A stretch of 64,000 nt of DNA from Sesamum alatum (taxonomy: Eukaryota > Streptophyta > Magnoliopsida > Lamiales > Pedaliaceae). Position numbers and translations under genes: made by a program. Under the pieces are notes generated by a model. That model saw only the letters and a program-made list of their open reading frames with translations, ran no database searches and was not told the DNA's origin. The DNA is taken from NCBI GenBank assembly GCA_034509735.1, contig JACGWO010000003.1:11408001-11472000 (forward strand), written 5' to 3'. Shown here in pieces: positions 12,061-24,071 of the stretch (its first letter is position 1; every line of letters begins with the position of its first letter).

Positions 12061-14287
12061 TGTTGGAATAGGTGACCTGAAAGCCAATAGGTTTGGCAAT
12101 TTGTAACCTATCCGACAACTTGATGTGAATGTAATATTATTATGTGATGAATAAGATGAGTGTTCGTCACCAATGGTACCTCCTTTGTTGCGCTCATCTT
12201 ACATTTGTTAAAACGGTGTTTAACTTATATCGCAACAAAGCCCACAGACCATGGATAACAACTCGTGCAGTTGGGCCACGCATTGGATGGTGGTCATGAA
12301 ACCAACTGATTAAGAGTTGGGTCTGAAACGTTCCCAGTCGAGGACCTCGAGACAGGGCATCGAGAGTCCTATTGAGACTTGCATCATGAGTCGTGTTCAT
12401 TGGATGAGTGTCGTGTTTCATCGGCGACAGGCGTGGCACGCCTACACGATCTTGATGGGTTGGTCGACTGGGATCGAGCCGACTGGACTGACTCGCGGGG
12501 ATCATCATATGGAAGCCTTGGAGGCTTGGTCGGTATGATTGGATTTCCCCGGTTCCGATAGTACGGGAGTAATCCTCAGACTTGAGGAATCATGGCAGTC
12601 ACGTGCACAGGACGGTTGTATCTTGGATCTGGCGAGAGGTGATCATTCTGTAAGATGATCATTATAAGCCTTGTCCAGTGCAGTCGGAATGTGTGGCGTG
12701 GACGGTGGATTCCAAGAAGAGGATCCGTCCCCTGTCAGTATGTGACAGAGGTATCTCCTATGCACTCGGAGACACGTTCATGCTGTTTAAAGCTGTGGCC
12801 ACAGTGGTTGGTCGAACAGGGAATGATTTCCTGTGTCGACGCAATGAAGCATACGTGGTCTCGAGTATTAAGCATAGATGCCTAGTCAAGGATGGGAACC
12901 GACGCCCAATTCCATACCCTAGACTAAGGCCGGGAGACGGTAGACGGAAGGATTGTACCCGTACGGAATCGGCGCCTAAATGTTCACGCCAATTCACCTA
13001 GTCTCTAGTGCCATGGACCGTTGCTAGACGGCCACCCATGGTAATGGGCCCTTGTGGGACACGGGCCCAAGTCTAGCTGAGGGTGAACCTAAAGGGTCAC
13101 GCACAAATCACTGAGGAGGTTGAGAGATCGACTTGGAGTCAATCTCGAAGGATAAAATAAGTAATTGGTTTACTTAAGGGAAAGTCCATTGGATGGACGG
13201 GCCGATATTGTATCGGGCTTTCATTTAATCGGTAAATTGGATTTTCAATTAAATATGGAAAGTTGAGATGTTGAGACGTTGGATCTTTTAATTGGATTAA
13301 AAGATCAACGGGAATAATTTAAGTGGACATTAAATTGGATTTAATATTGGGTTCGTCGTAATTGGATTACGATAAAACCCGGTCCGTTAAATTATACCCG
13401 AGAGGAGAAATAATTCCTAATTTGGAATAGGAAGAAGTTGGACTTCTTCCCTTAATTAAATATGGCCGACATGCTCCCTTGGAGGAAGCAAAATAAGCCG
13501 TGTTTCATGCTAGGTGGTATGTTGACTTATCTCTTTTGGAAAGAGACAAATCAACTCCAATCAAGCTCTTCCCTTTTGGTATGATTTGATCATATCATAA
13601 ATTTTGGTAGGCTTGATTGAAGAATTGATGGTGATTGATTGGAATGAATCTAGACATCCTTGGATGAACCTAGACACATTCCAATAATCACATTAATTAT
13701 GTATATATATTAGAATATACAACACCAAGCATAAGTGATTCATTATTCATCTTTTTCTGGGAAAAAGAGAAGACAAAAATCCTCTCCTCTCTCTCAATTT
13801 TCGTGCTCTCTCCCTCTCTTACACTTGTGTTCTTCACTTGATTTTGAATCAAGAAGAAGAACAAAGTAAGTTTAAGAGAACACTAATTCATAGTGTTCTT
13901 CTCTTAAACCGATTCCTTCCTAAACCCGTTCTTTTCTAGCAAGAAGAACGTGTGTTTCTTCCGGTGTGGTGTGGATCACCTTTGGAGAATCCATACGTTT
14001 GGATTTCGGGAGCATTCCGGAGAAGGAACAACGCTAGTAGCCGGGAGCATACGCTAAACAATCAAAGGTAATGGTTTATTACGCTTTGATTGATTTCATT
14101 TATATATCTATGCCCTATGTGTTTAAATATATGTTTTAATATTTACACATCCTACATCGAACGCCCGGTTGAGCACCCAAGGGTACACCCCTTGGGATTC
14201 GCGTATTTTGAATTTGATTTAAATTTACGCACTTCTCTCGCTTTCTCGCTTCCGCTCGCACTCCCGGACGGATCCGCTTGTCCTTCA
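12061..14287 (+). repeat. 3' LTR of truncated LTR-I element (2227 bp)
   Basis: Starts TGTTGGAATAGG (one change from the common end) and ends CCTTCA. CCATGG element at 13011-13041, terminal hairpin at 14176-14196. Very close to the solo LTR at 45127, including the shared TGTTGG variant, so the two copies are probably of one subfamily. Confidence 0.92.
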
Positions 14288-15366
14288 CTTGTTGCCCGTT
14301 CGATGCGTTGTGGTTATAGGCCTCCTCACTCCGAGTACTAGATCACCAACTTGAAAAGAGTGTAGGCGAACCTTCTTATTGAATGCCTTGGATAATCGAG
14401 CTTGATAACACTCGAGCCTTTGTTGTGCTTCCAATCTCTTTTCATCGAGAGCTTCTAGCTCTTCGAGCCATATTCGAGCGTTTTCTTCTTCAGTAAGCCC
14501 TTTTTGTATTGCTATCCCCAATGAAGGGATTTGTTGCCAAGCGGGAGGATTGCTTCCACTCCATAAGCCAAAGCATACGGAGTTGCTTGCGTGGGCATTC
14601 TGATAGTAGTTCTGTATGCCCATAGAGCTTCTCCAATTCTTTCGTGCCAATCTCTCTTTGACTTGGTCACCTCTTTCTTCAATAGGTTGCACAAAGTTTT
14701 ATTAAATGTTTTAGCAAGACAGTTGGTAGCGACATAGTACATAGAAGAATTTCTTTACTTAAACCCAACCTTTTGACGTAACTTGTCAATCAAGATGTTG
14801 CGAAAAGATTTTCCATTATTAGTGATGATATACCTAGGTACTATATAATGTTAGATGATGTTGGTAAGGATAAAATAAGCAACATTCTCTTTCTTCACTT
14901 CTTTGAGAGGGACCGCTTTAGCCCATTTGGAGAAATAGTCGGTTGCTACCAAGATATACAAGTGACCACCGGAGGACTTTGTAATAGGTCCCACGATATC
15001 CAAACCCCAAGCATCGAAAGGCTATGAAGAGACGGTAGGATGCAACAGATCAAGTGGTTGGTGGATAAGATTGGCGTGAAATTGACAAGCTTGACATCTC
15101 TTCGCATAGTCCATGGAATCTTTAACCATTGTAGGCCAACAATAACCCATCCTCTTTATGCGGAAGTGTAGTTTTGGTCCGGAGTGGTGAGCACCACAAA
15201 CTCCAGAATGAGCTTCTTCTATAGCTTGAATCTTTTCATCATCACTTAGTCAGTGTAAAAATATTCCATCAAATGAGCGTCTATAGAGCGTGTCTTTGAA
15301 GTAGATGAACAAGACACCCACCGTCGAATGTTAGCCCTTCGTCATAGATAATCGGGTAGCTTCTCG
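14288..15366 (-). pseudogene. Ty3/gypsy integrase remnant, Tat-like
   Basis: Reading right to left: an HHCC zinc finger (EAHSGVCGAHHSGPKLHF ... RCQACQ), the core start GLDIVGP, then SKWAKAVPLKEVKKEN, ERIGEALWAYRTT and the C-terminal KVRLHSFQVGDLVLGVRRPI. Several stops and shifts interrupt it. Two of the three catalytic positions are changed: the Asp of ITDNG reads as ITNNG, and the Glu expected in the NGQAEATNK motif reads as Lys. RT and RNase H should lie to the right but are missing; sequence from before RT of what may be the same element is found at 25962-26270 and 59714-60240. Confidence 0.85.
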
Positions 15367-16591
15367 TGTTAGAGTAGGTGACCATGAAGCCAATCTCATT
15401 GGGCTTATGTAACCTGTTTCTGACAATAATGGTATAAATAAGATATTTTGAATAAAGTGATGTTCAGTTTCTGGCATATTATACTTTGATTGTGTTCACT
15501 TATATTATTGTTCAATGCACAAACAAAGCTCACAGACTAGGTACGTGAATCCAAGAGGCTGGACTACGCTTAGGTTGGCAGTCATGAATCCAGCCTCTAT
15601 GGATCAGTCTGAAACCCTCCAAGTCAAGGACCTCAAGATTGAGTATCGAGGGTCCAATCGAGACTTGCACTAAGGATTGCAGTCGTATTTCATCGACAAG
15701 TGACGAGGGTCATCCATGCAATATTAGTGGGTCAGTAAGCTTGGTATTGACTGATTGAGGTGACTCGCGGTAATCGTCATATGGAAGCCTTAAGGGGCTT
15801 GGTCGATATGACTTGCATTCCCAACTCCGATAGTACGAGATTAGTCCTCGAACTTGAGAAACCACGATAGTCACATTCACACTATGCCTGTATCTTAGGT
15901 TTGGCAAAGGGCTACCATGTCGAAAGACTTGGTTGCTATAAACCTTATCTAGTACAACCATAATGTAGAATGAGGACAGTGGGTTCCAAGAGAGAATCTG
16001 TCTCTTGTCAAAGATCGGCAGTAGTGTCTCACGTTTTCTCTAAGACCTTTTCCCTATAAATCTATTGCCACAGTGACTGAACAGTGGGATGGTATCCCAA
16101 TGATGTTTCAGTGGGTGAATGAGTAACTGCTTTAGTCAAGAATGGGGACCGACCTAAATTCCATACCCCAAACTATAACTGTGAGATGGTAGATGAAAGG
16201 ACTGCACTCATATGCATTGGTGAGCCTAAATGTCCACCCCATGATTTCACCTACTCTCTAATGCCATGGATCGTTGCTAGACGGCCACCCATGGTGACGA
16301 GCGAATTCCGATTATGGCATAATTGGTTATTTTGCCAAGTCTAGCTGAGGTGAACCTAAAGAGTCACACACAATTAACTGGAAGTGAAGAAGTTAATTTG
16401 AAATTAATTCAGGGAGATGATACAATTTAAATGGATTAAATTGATCCCCTTTTCGGAGTGTCATGCCTTTGTAGATTACTTGGATTAATCGGGCTTGATT
16501 CATAAATTAGATTTATGAAATTAGAGGATGGGCTTTCCCCTTTTAATTAGATTAAAGAGGTGAAAATCATTATTGGGATTAAGTATTAATT
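15367..16591 (+). repeat. Broken LTR, LTR-V family
   Basis: Starts TGTTAGAGTAGGTGACC within Ty3 sequence and has the shared LTR landmarks (CCATGG element at 16264-16294, the CTAGCTGAGGTGAACC stretch at 16344). It stops where the minus-strand LTR-III begins. Its remaining third, including the terminal hairpin, is not found on the far side, so a later rearrangement removed it. Confidence 0.75.
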
Positions 16592-18583
16592 TGAAAGAAA
16601 TCGGTGGATCGTCCCGGGAATTGCGCGAATGCGGAAGCGCGATATAAAATAACATACAAAAATTAAAGCATGCTTTTAATAATAAAAGAACATGCTCAAG
16701 GGGTGTACCCTTGAGATTCCCGGGTGTTTGGTGTATCTCATGATTAAACAACATGTAAAGAAATCATGGAGGCCATAGAGTTGAAAATAAAAAGAGACGA
16801 AAAATAAAACGAGACCTACCCGTTGTCGTTTTCGTCTTCAACGGCTACACGCGTTGTTCCCCGTTTTGCACCAAGATCTCGTTCTTGAGACCCTCCAAAT
16901 TGTGACACACGATCCACACACGTATCTTGCACGTCGTGCTAGCAACGAACAAGTGTATATTTTGGAGTGGATGAATCAACAACACGTTATCAATAAACGG
17001 TATTGATTCATCTAAGTTCTAATGTTCCAAGAACAAAAGAACTAGAAAATATTTTTCTTGGAGAGTGGAGAGGGAGAGGGCGGACGAGAGAGAGGGAGAG
17101 AGGCCGAAATTATGTGTGTGTTGTGTGTGTGTTGGAATTTCATCATCCTTCAAAAAGTTGGAAGCTAGAGGTATTTATAGAGGAGGAGTTTAATCCTCTT
17201 TAAACTCCTACTCTAAGAACTCTAATTTGTCTAGGATTTTGACCTAGTCAAAGTCCTAGTCAAACTATTGTTTGACCTAGTCAAACAAATCCTAGCCTTC
17301 CATCTCCCCTTTCCATCTCAACCGTTGATTTTAATTTAATGGAATATTTAAATCCCATTAAATATTCCAAAAGGCTAAAAATAAATATAATAAATAAATA
17401 TTAATATTTATTCTAAGCCCATTAAATCAACCCTTTAATAATCCTATTTATTAATTTAATTCCCTTTATCAAATAGAAGGAATTAATTTCTCCAAGAAAA
17501 TATAGGACCCGATTAAATCTAATTTAATCATTCCTTTACTCCAATTTTTAATTCCAAATTAAATACTAAGTGTGTGCGGATAGTGTGACTCTTTAGGTTC
17601 ACCTTTCAGCTAGACTTGGTCGGATTCCTAGAATCGTCCGTTACCATGGGTGGCCATCTAGCAACGGTCCATGGCACTAGAGACTAGGTGAAATAATTGG
17701 GAATGAACATTTAGGCTCTAACAGTACATTTGTCCTTCTGTCTTCGGTCTCATCACTTAGAGTCTAGGGCACGGAAAAAGCAGGTACCCATTTTGGATCT
17801 AAGTGTCGGTCTGTCCTTACTAAACGCCGCAAGGGAAACCTTCCCTTCTGTTCAATTACTGTGGCCACAGATTTTAGGGACAAGACACAGAGCATACATG
17901 AGACTCAACTGTCAATACCTTTTGACAGGAGACATATCCTTTCTTGGAAAATACTGTCACTCTGTACACCCGAGCTGCACTAGACATGGCTTATGACTAC
18001 TCAAGAGTATTTTGGCAATCTCTCACCATATCTAAGATACAGACCTGATGCACAGGTAAACTCAGCAGTTCCTCAAGTCAAAGGACTTGGCCTGTACCGT
18101 TGGAACCGGGAATACACGTCATACCTTGCTGACCATACTCAAGGTCCTCCGTAAGACGGTTCCCGCGAGTCACCTCAGTCAGCTGTTTCCTAGCATGCTG
18201 ACCCACTAACACTGCTTAGACGACCTTCGTCACCCGTCGATGAAATACGACAGCAGATGCTTAGTGCAAGTCTCAAAGGGAATCCCGGTACCCATTTTCG
18301 GGATTCCTTGACTTGGAGATTTCCGGACTGATTCGGTAAGACTGATTTCATGGACCTACCTCCAAGCGTAGTCCCAGTCCCCGAAATTGATTTTCAGTCC
18401 GTGGGCTTTGTTTGCGTAGTGAACAGAAATGTAAATACAAATATAAGTGAACGTAAAGAAAGTATTGCCATATGAATTTTCACTTCTTTATTCATAAATA
18501 TTTTTTATCAAACACCAGAAATTGTCTAGACATAGGTTACATATTCCTGCCAAAATTGGCTTACATGGTCACCTATTCTAACA
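16592..18583 (-). repeat. 3' LTR of LTR-III element (1992 bp)
   Basis: On the minus strand runs TGTTAGAATAGGTGACC to TTTCA. Contains the CCATGG element at 17644-17674, a TATA box TATAAATA at 17179-17172 and the terminal hairpin at 16715-16695. It also carries a GT-rich microsatellite-like stretch near 17115-17135. Confidence 0.92.
16695..16715 (-). promoter_or_regulatory. Conserved LTR 3'-end hairpin, CTC/GAG class
   Basis: CTCAAGGG and CCCTTGAG arms with loop TACAC in element orientation. The same form occurs in both LTRs of the complete element, at 48448-48468 and 56684-56704. Confidence 0.7.
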
Positions 18584-18599
18584 ATCTCCCACTATACCT

Positions 18600-19211
18600 T
18601 TAAAGCCAATCGCCCATATGTCTAATCCCCATCTTCTCAAGATGTTGCGTATGAGCGCTCTGCGACATAGGCTTTGTCAGCGGATCTGCTGTGTTGTCTG
18701 CTGAGTTGACTCGGTCCATCCGGACGTCACCTCTTCCTACCATTTCTCTAAGAATATGGTAGCGTCTAAGAATGTGTTTGGAATGGTGATGAGATCTCGG
18801 TTCCTTTGCTTGCGCTACTGCTCCGTTGTTATCACAGAAGATGACAACAGGCTCGGCGATGCTAGGCACCACACCCAACTCTTGGATGTAGTTTCTCATC
18901 CAAACCGCTTCCTTAGCAGCTTCTGAAGCTGCTATGTATTCGGCCTCTGTGGTGGAGTCAGCAATGGTTGCTTGCTTGGAACTTTTCCAAGCTACTACTC
19001 TTCCATTGAGTTTGAATACGTACCCCGATTGAGACTTGGCATCATCGTCATCAGACTGGAAGCTAGCGTCGCTAAAGCCTTCCAGAATTAGTTCTCCATT
19101 GCCATAGACTAGGAACATTTCCTTAGTCCTCCTTAGGTACTTAAGGATGCCCTTAACAGCATTCCAATGTGCCTCTCCTGCGCAGGACTGATATCTGCTT
19201 GTTACGCTCAA
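18600..19211 (-). pseudogene. pol: copia RNase H domain
   Basis: A 203-residue open stretch ending at the natural stop after MGDWL. It carries the RNase H motifs DASFQSDDDDAKSQSGYVF, STTEAEY and FCDNNGAVAQ, then the C-terminal RRYHILREMVGRGDVRMD. Catalytic acidic residues look intact. It is separated from the RT part by a TGC-to-TGA stop near 19235 (CTRPD read as stop-TRPD). Confidence 0.9.
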
Positions 19212-19235
19212 AGCGTATGCAATATCAGGCCTAGT

Positions 19236-19793
19236 TCAGTGGACCGCATATTGGATACTACCTACGGCAGAAGCATAGGGGATGACTTTCATCCTTTCAA
19301 GTTCCTCATCAGTCTGTGGGGACTGTTTCTTGGACAACTTGATCCCATGCCTCATGGGAAGGAATCCTCGTTTGGAGTTGCCCATTCGATATCTCTTTAG
19401 GACTTTCTCCATATACGAGTTTTGGGTGAGTCCTAACACCCTTTTAGATCTGTCCCTGACAATCTGGATGCCTAGGATGTAGGAGGCTTCACCCAAGTCC
19501 TTCATGGAAAACTGGGTTGACAACCATGCTTTTGTATTTCCTAACATTCTAACGTCATTACCAATGAGCAGAATGTCATCCACATAAAGCACTAGGAACA
19601 CAATTGAGCTCCCACTGACCTTCTTGTATACACAAGGGTTGGATTCGTTTTTGATGAAGTCATACCCCCGTATTACTTCGTCAAAGCGAATGTTCCAACT
19701 TCGGGAGGCTTGTTTGAGGCCATAGATGGACTTCTGGAGACGACAGACTTTCTGTTCTTCTCCAATGACCGTGAAACCCTCCGGCTGATCCAT
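19236..19793 (-). pseudogene. pol: copia reverse transcriptase, palm/thumb part
   Basis: 185 residues from MDQPEGFTVIG with IYGLKQASRSWN near residues 23-34 and the catalytic YVDD at 70-73, then KDLGEASYILGIQI. Upstream the frame is broken by 1-bp insertions near 19815 (extra A in the FVEEE region) and near 19950. These separate it from the DVKTAFLNG part of the same enzyme. Confidence 0.9.
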
Positions 19794-20029
19794 ATAGATC
19801 TCTTCTTCAACGAAAACCGTTGAGGAAGGCCGTTTTCATGTCCATCTGCCATATTTCATAGTCATACCATGCTGCTATGGCGAGCAGGATCCGAATGGAC
19901 TTAGCCATGGCTACTGGCGAGTAGGTATCCTCAAAATCGACCCCGGGTCGTTTGAGTGTATCCCTTAGCTACAAGCCTAGCCTTAAAAGTTGTGACTTCT
20001 CCGTCAACGCCAAGTTTGCGCTTGTAGAC

Positions 20030-21784
20030 CTACTTACAGCCCACTGGCTTAACACCTTTCAGTGGATCTACAAGACTCCAAATTTGGTTCTCGCTCATGG
20101 AGTCCATTTCGGCTTTCATGGCCTCAAGCCATTTCCCGGAGTCGATGTCTGACATCGCTTCTCCATAAGTCTTAGGATCGTTATCCAAAAGATCGGTCGC
20201 ACCTAGAAAGCCATATCTCACTGAAGGTCTGGACTCTCTAGTGGACCTACGGAGAACGGGAACGTCAGTGGTGACTGTGGGCGCTGACTGTATCAGAGCC
20301 GGTGGTTCAGGAACTGGGGCTGGCTGTTCCTGAGGCTGCCCTTCATGCCTAGCATGTTGGACCTCTCGAGGTTGGTCAGCCCTTCGGTTGTCTATCCTGA
20401 ATCCTCTAAGTGAGGGTTTCGTGGCTACCTCTGATGGCTGGATTCCATCACTTGATTCCTCAAGGATCAGCTCATCAGGTTGGATATCCTCCAGGAAGCC
20501 TTGCTCCAAGAATACTGCATTTCTTGAAACAAAGACCTTTTGTTCCAAGGGGTCATAAAAGTAATAACCTGCAGATTCTTTAGGGTATCCAATGAACCTG
20601 CATAAGCTAGACCTGGATTCTAACTTATCTCCCACTAACCTCTTGACGTATGCGGGGCTACCCCACACTTTCAAGTAGTTGTAGGACGCAGGCTTGCCGT
20701 GCCATATTTCATATGGCGTTTGGGTTAATGTACTAGTAGGCGCCAAATTCAACAACTTGGCCGCCGTTTCTAGTGCATAGACCCAAAAGGATAAGGGCAG
20801 TTTGGTGAAACTCATCATGGACCGAACCATGTCTAACAGGGTTCGATTCCTCCTTTCAGAGACACCATTTAACTGTGGTGTTCCTGGAGGTGTCCATTCT
20901 GATATTATACCATGTTCTTTTAGATAATCTAGGAACTCCATACTAAGGTATTCACCGCCTCGGTCTGACCGTAGGACTTTAATTTTGTAGTTGGTTTGGT
21001 TCTCCACTCCAAGTCTGAATTCTTTAAACCTCTCAAGAGCTTCAGACTTGTACCTCATCAGGTAAACATAACCATACCGTGAATGATCATCGGTAAATGT
21101 TATGAAGTAGGAAAACCCACCTCGGGCCTGCGTCCTTAGTGGCCCACATACGTCTGTATGGACCAAGTCCAACAGACCTGTGGCAAGTCTGCTTTGTCCT
21201 ACAAAGGGCTTCCTGGTCATTTTCCCTCTTAAACAGGATTCACAAGTTGGTAGATCGCTCAAGTCCCCAACCTCTAGGTTCTTTGAGTCTACCAACCTTT
21301 TCATCCTATCTTGGGATATGTGACCTAGCCTAGCGTGCCACAGTCGTGCGTTCCCGTTATTATCTAATTTCCGTTTGTGTTGTGCATTGAGGACGATATT
21401 CGTTTGTTGCAAGATATAGAGTCCGTTATGCAATGTACCAAGTAGATGAGCAATTCCACACCTCATCAAATAAAAGCAATTTTTATTGATTCTAAACTCA
21501 TAACCACTATTGTCCAACAATTGAATGGAAATGATGTGTTTAATCATACTAGGTACAAAATAAACTTGCTCTAAATCTATGCTAATACTATCACTAATCA
21601 CTAGAGTGGCGGATCCTACTGCTTCTGCCGAGATGGCCTTGCCATTCCCAAGCTTCAGGATCATGTCCCCGCTACCCAGTTTTCTGCTTCTTTTCAACAC
21701 CTGCAAGTCATTGCAAATGTGAGCACCACAGCCGGTATCTAATACCCAAGAGGCAGAATTAGTGACCATATTAACCTCAATCAC
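20030..21784 (-). pseudogene. pol: copia protease-integrase-RT N-terminal stretch
   Basis: 584 open residues. Near the start is the protease motif WVLDTGCGAHIC. Then the integrase zinc finger (WHARLGHIS, CESCLRGK), the DDE core (HTDVCGP, RSDRGGEY, GVSERRN) and a proline-rich linker before RT (SDIDSGKWLEAMKAEMD). It ends in CK-stop where the complete element has CKWVYKR (a tryptophan codon has become TAG at about 20030). The frame is open further upstream as far as the gag stop. Confidence 0.92.
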
Positions 21785-22668
21785 ATAAATACCTTGGTTC
21801 GAGAAGAGTTTGGGGCACTCTCTCTTCCAATGCCCTTTCTCACGGCAATTGATACATATGTCATATGCCTTCGACTGTTGCTTGGAGACAACCTTTCCCT
21901 TTCCTTTGCCTTTCCCCTCTTTGGCAATGGGAACACTCTTAGTGTTCGTAGCTGCTTTGACGGCCTTTCCCTTCCCTTTCTTCTTCTTCCAACGTCCAGC
22001 ACCCTTGCCTTTCGTATTTCAAGTTGAAGCACCTCCAAACAATACTGAAGGCGTGGACTTCTTAGTCGTTGCCTCGTATTGCACCAACATATTGATCAAC
22101 TCATGAATGCCTTTCTCAAGTGCGTTCATGTTGTAGTTGACGATAAATTGGTCAAAAGAGGGTGGGAGTGACTGAAGGATCACATTTATGTACGTTTCAT
22201 TATCGAGACTTGCCTTTAGGTCCTCGAGCTTTTCCACCAGGGTAAGCATTTTAACCCCGTGCTCTTGTACAGAGGATCCTTCTGTCATTTTCGTTCCAAA
22301 GAAAGCCTTGGTCGCGACATACCTAGTATGCCGGTCCGGGACTGCATAGCAATCCTTAAGGCGAGCCATAATGGAAGGGACATCGTCTAGCCTTTCATAT
22401 TGCTTCTGAATCTCATTGGTCATCGAAGCAAGTATGATGCTACGGACGTCTCACGTTCTTCTGGCGTGGATCCTTATGCCAAGTCTCGAACGTCTCACGT
22501 TCTTCTGGCGTGGATCCTTCCGGCAAGGTCCTAGGGAGAGGCTCGTCCATGACGTAGCCTTGGTTCTCGTAATCTAGGACTATCCTGAGATTGCGCAACC
22601 AGTCGTTGTAATTTGTTCCATTGAATTTGTTTGTTTCTCAAGAATGGTGGAAAGTGGTTCTTAGACAT
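21785..22668 (-). pseudogene. gag: copia gag, frameshifted
   Basis: Gag starts with MSKN at 22668. The frame is broken at once by extra bases near 22635, then by a 44-bp tandem duplication at 22446-22519. A long open part (22423-22019) covers IQKQYERLDDVPSIMARLKD to VLFGGAST. It ends at a stop (TCT to TGA, about 22019) ahead of the basic KGKGAGRWKKKK stretch and the CCHC knuckle CINCREKGHWKRECP near 21870-21825. Gag would form the particle and bind RNA. Confidence 0.88.
22446..22519. repeat. gag: 44-bp-offset tandem duplication in gag
   Basis: The same 30-bp sequence occurs at 22446-22475 and 22490-22519 (both begin ACGTCTCACG). The complete element has one copy; here the first copy replaces CTTCCGGTTATCCTT context. 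Confidence 0.85.
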
Positions 22669-24071
22669 TTTTTTTAAAATCTACATTTTAGAAAACAACG
22701 CGCAATCAGCAGAAAATAAAAGATGGTGGTTTGATAAAATAATTAAATGCATGGACTTTAGTCATTTAATCCTCCCATTATTTATACGAAAACACGGTAC
22801 TCTCAAACGTGATTTTCGGGAAATCCTTTCCTAGTGGGCTTGGGATCCACAACGATTTTTCCCATACCCCGCTTTTACGATTCGCATGGAAAAGATCCTG
22901 TGAGAGGTATTCAATACCATTCTCGTTCCACGAGATTCTCAAGATTATTGCCTCACCCTTTCACATGATCCCGAGGACTCCAAGCGAATCATGTTAATTA
23001 GGCGTTAGACCCAACCCAATCGACCGAGCCACAGACCCACTGGTACCCCCACGACTCGTGAGACAGGTAACAGCAGCCCATTTTTCGTTCATGACATAGT
23101 GCAGCTTTCTTTAAGTACAATAACATGCCACGACTCGTGAGACCACGCTATTGACCCAAAGCAGCTTCCTCACTATGCCATGGATTGGAAGGCATGGACA
23201 ACCTCCTAGAGTTCAAATCCACTTTGTCTAGGGTCTAATATTTTGACATTGGTCCAACCAATGTGAGAGTAGTAAATGACCGAGATCTCATAAATATACA
23301 TTCACACATACAACCATCAATGCATAAATAAACCATCCATAGCAGTTATATGATAAATAAATAACCCATTCATCCATCATCATAACCACATGCAAAATTA
23401 AAGCCTAGCACGCCCCTGTTGGATGATCACGAGCCCGAATCCTATTCGACCCACTGAGCCCGCAGTGGATCTATGGTCAATTTAGGGTTGGTCCTATACT
23501 ATTACATTAATAGTAACCCAATCATCATGCTGATGGGCCTTGGTCTCTTTTCTCTTTCTTCACTTCATGGAAAACTCCAAGGGACCTCCCGTCTGGCCTC
23601 TCCATGCGGTCCTTCCTTCTTTCTCCACCAATTACAAAATTAGAAACCTCACTCCTATTCTACTCTCATTACATATAAAAAAAGAAACCCCAGCGAAAAT
23701 TCGGGGGGAGTACATAAGGAGGGAGGTAGAATGCCTTATTATTCCAAGGCAACTAGAAAGAGAGAAGGAGAAAGCAGTAAAAGAGGCACACATGCCCAAC
23801 AGAAAATAAACCATACATTTGGTCTAGGGCTCGTGATCATCCATTTCCATCCAACACACATAATCACATGATCCCATCATATAATTACAATATACCAGCA
23901 ACACATGATTCTCAATCATAAATATTCAAAATACTAAATGAATATGTGCGTAACGTGTGAAAAATAGAACATAAATATTGATAATAAGATTTTCTCGTTT
24001 TAGGAAAACCTTTCCTCATTATTTTAAGTAAAATAACCACGCGATTCCAAATCCAATTTATTTTACTGCTA
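22669..24071 (-). other. copia leader between primer-site side and gag
   Basis: No ORF of note. It contains the leader TATA box at 22786-22779, the exact palindrome pair CACGACTCGTG at 23050-23060 and 23129-23139, and AT-rich sequence up to the GC block that starts near 24185. Confidence 0.8.
22779..22786 (-). promoter_or_regulatory. Leader TATA box (TATAAATA)
   Basis: About 111 bp upstream of the gag start at 22668. Confidence 0.5.

Larger units (their letters stand above)
11771..14287 (+). mobile_element. 5'-truncated LTR-I copia element (RNase H tail plus 3' LTR)
   Basis: The left end starts inside RNase H and is joined directly to PMD. The right end is the LTR terminus CCTTCA, followed by CTTGT and Ty3 integrase sequence. 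No left TSD survives. A deletion probably removed the 5' part of this element together with whatever lay between PMD and the Ty3 sequence. Confidence 0.88.

Noticed and set aside
21781..22038. 85-codon frame over the gag zinc-knuckle region, and mirrored plus-strand frames rich in Phe, Leu and Pro
   Set aside because: Out of frame or antisense to the real gag; similar shadows occur at every gag copy (for example 31043-31351 and 53510-53854).
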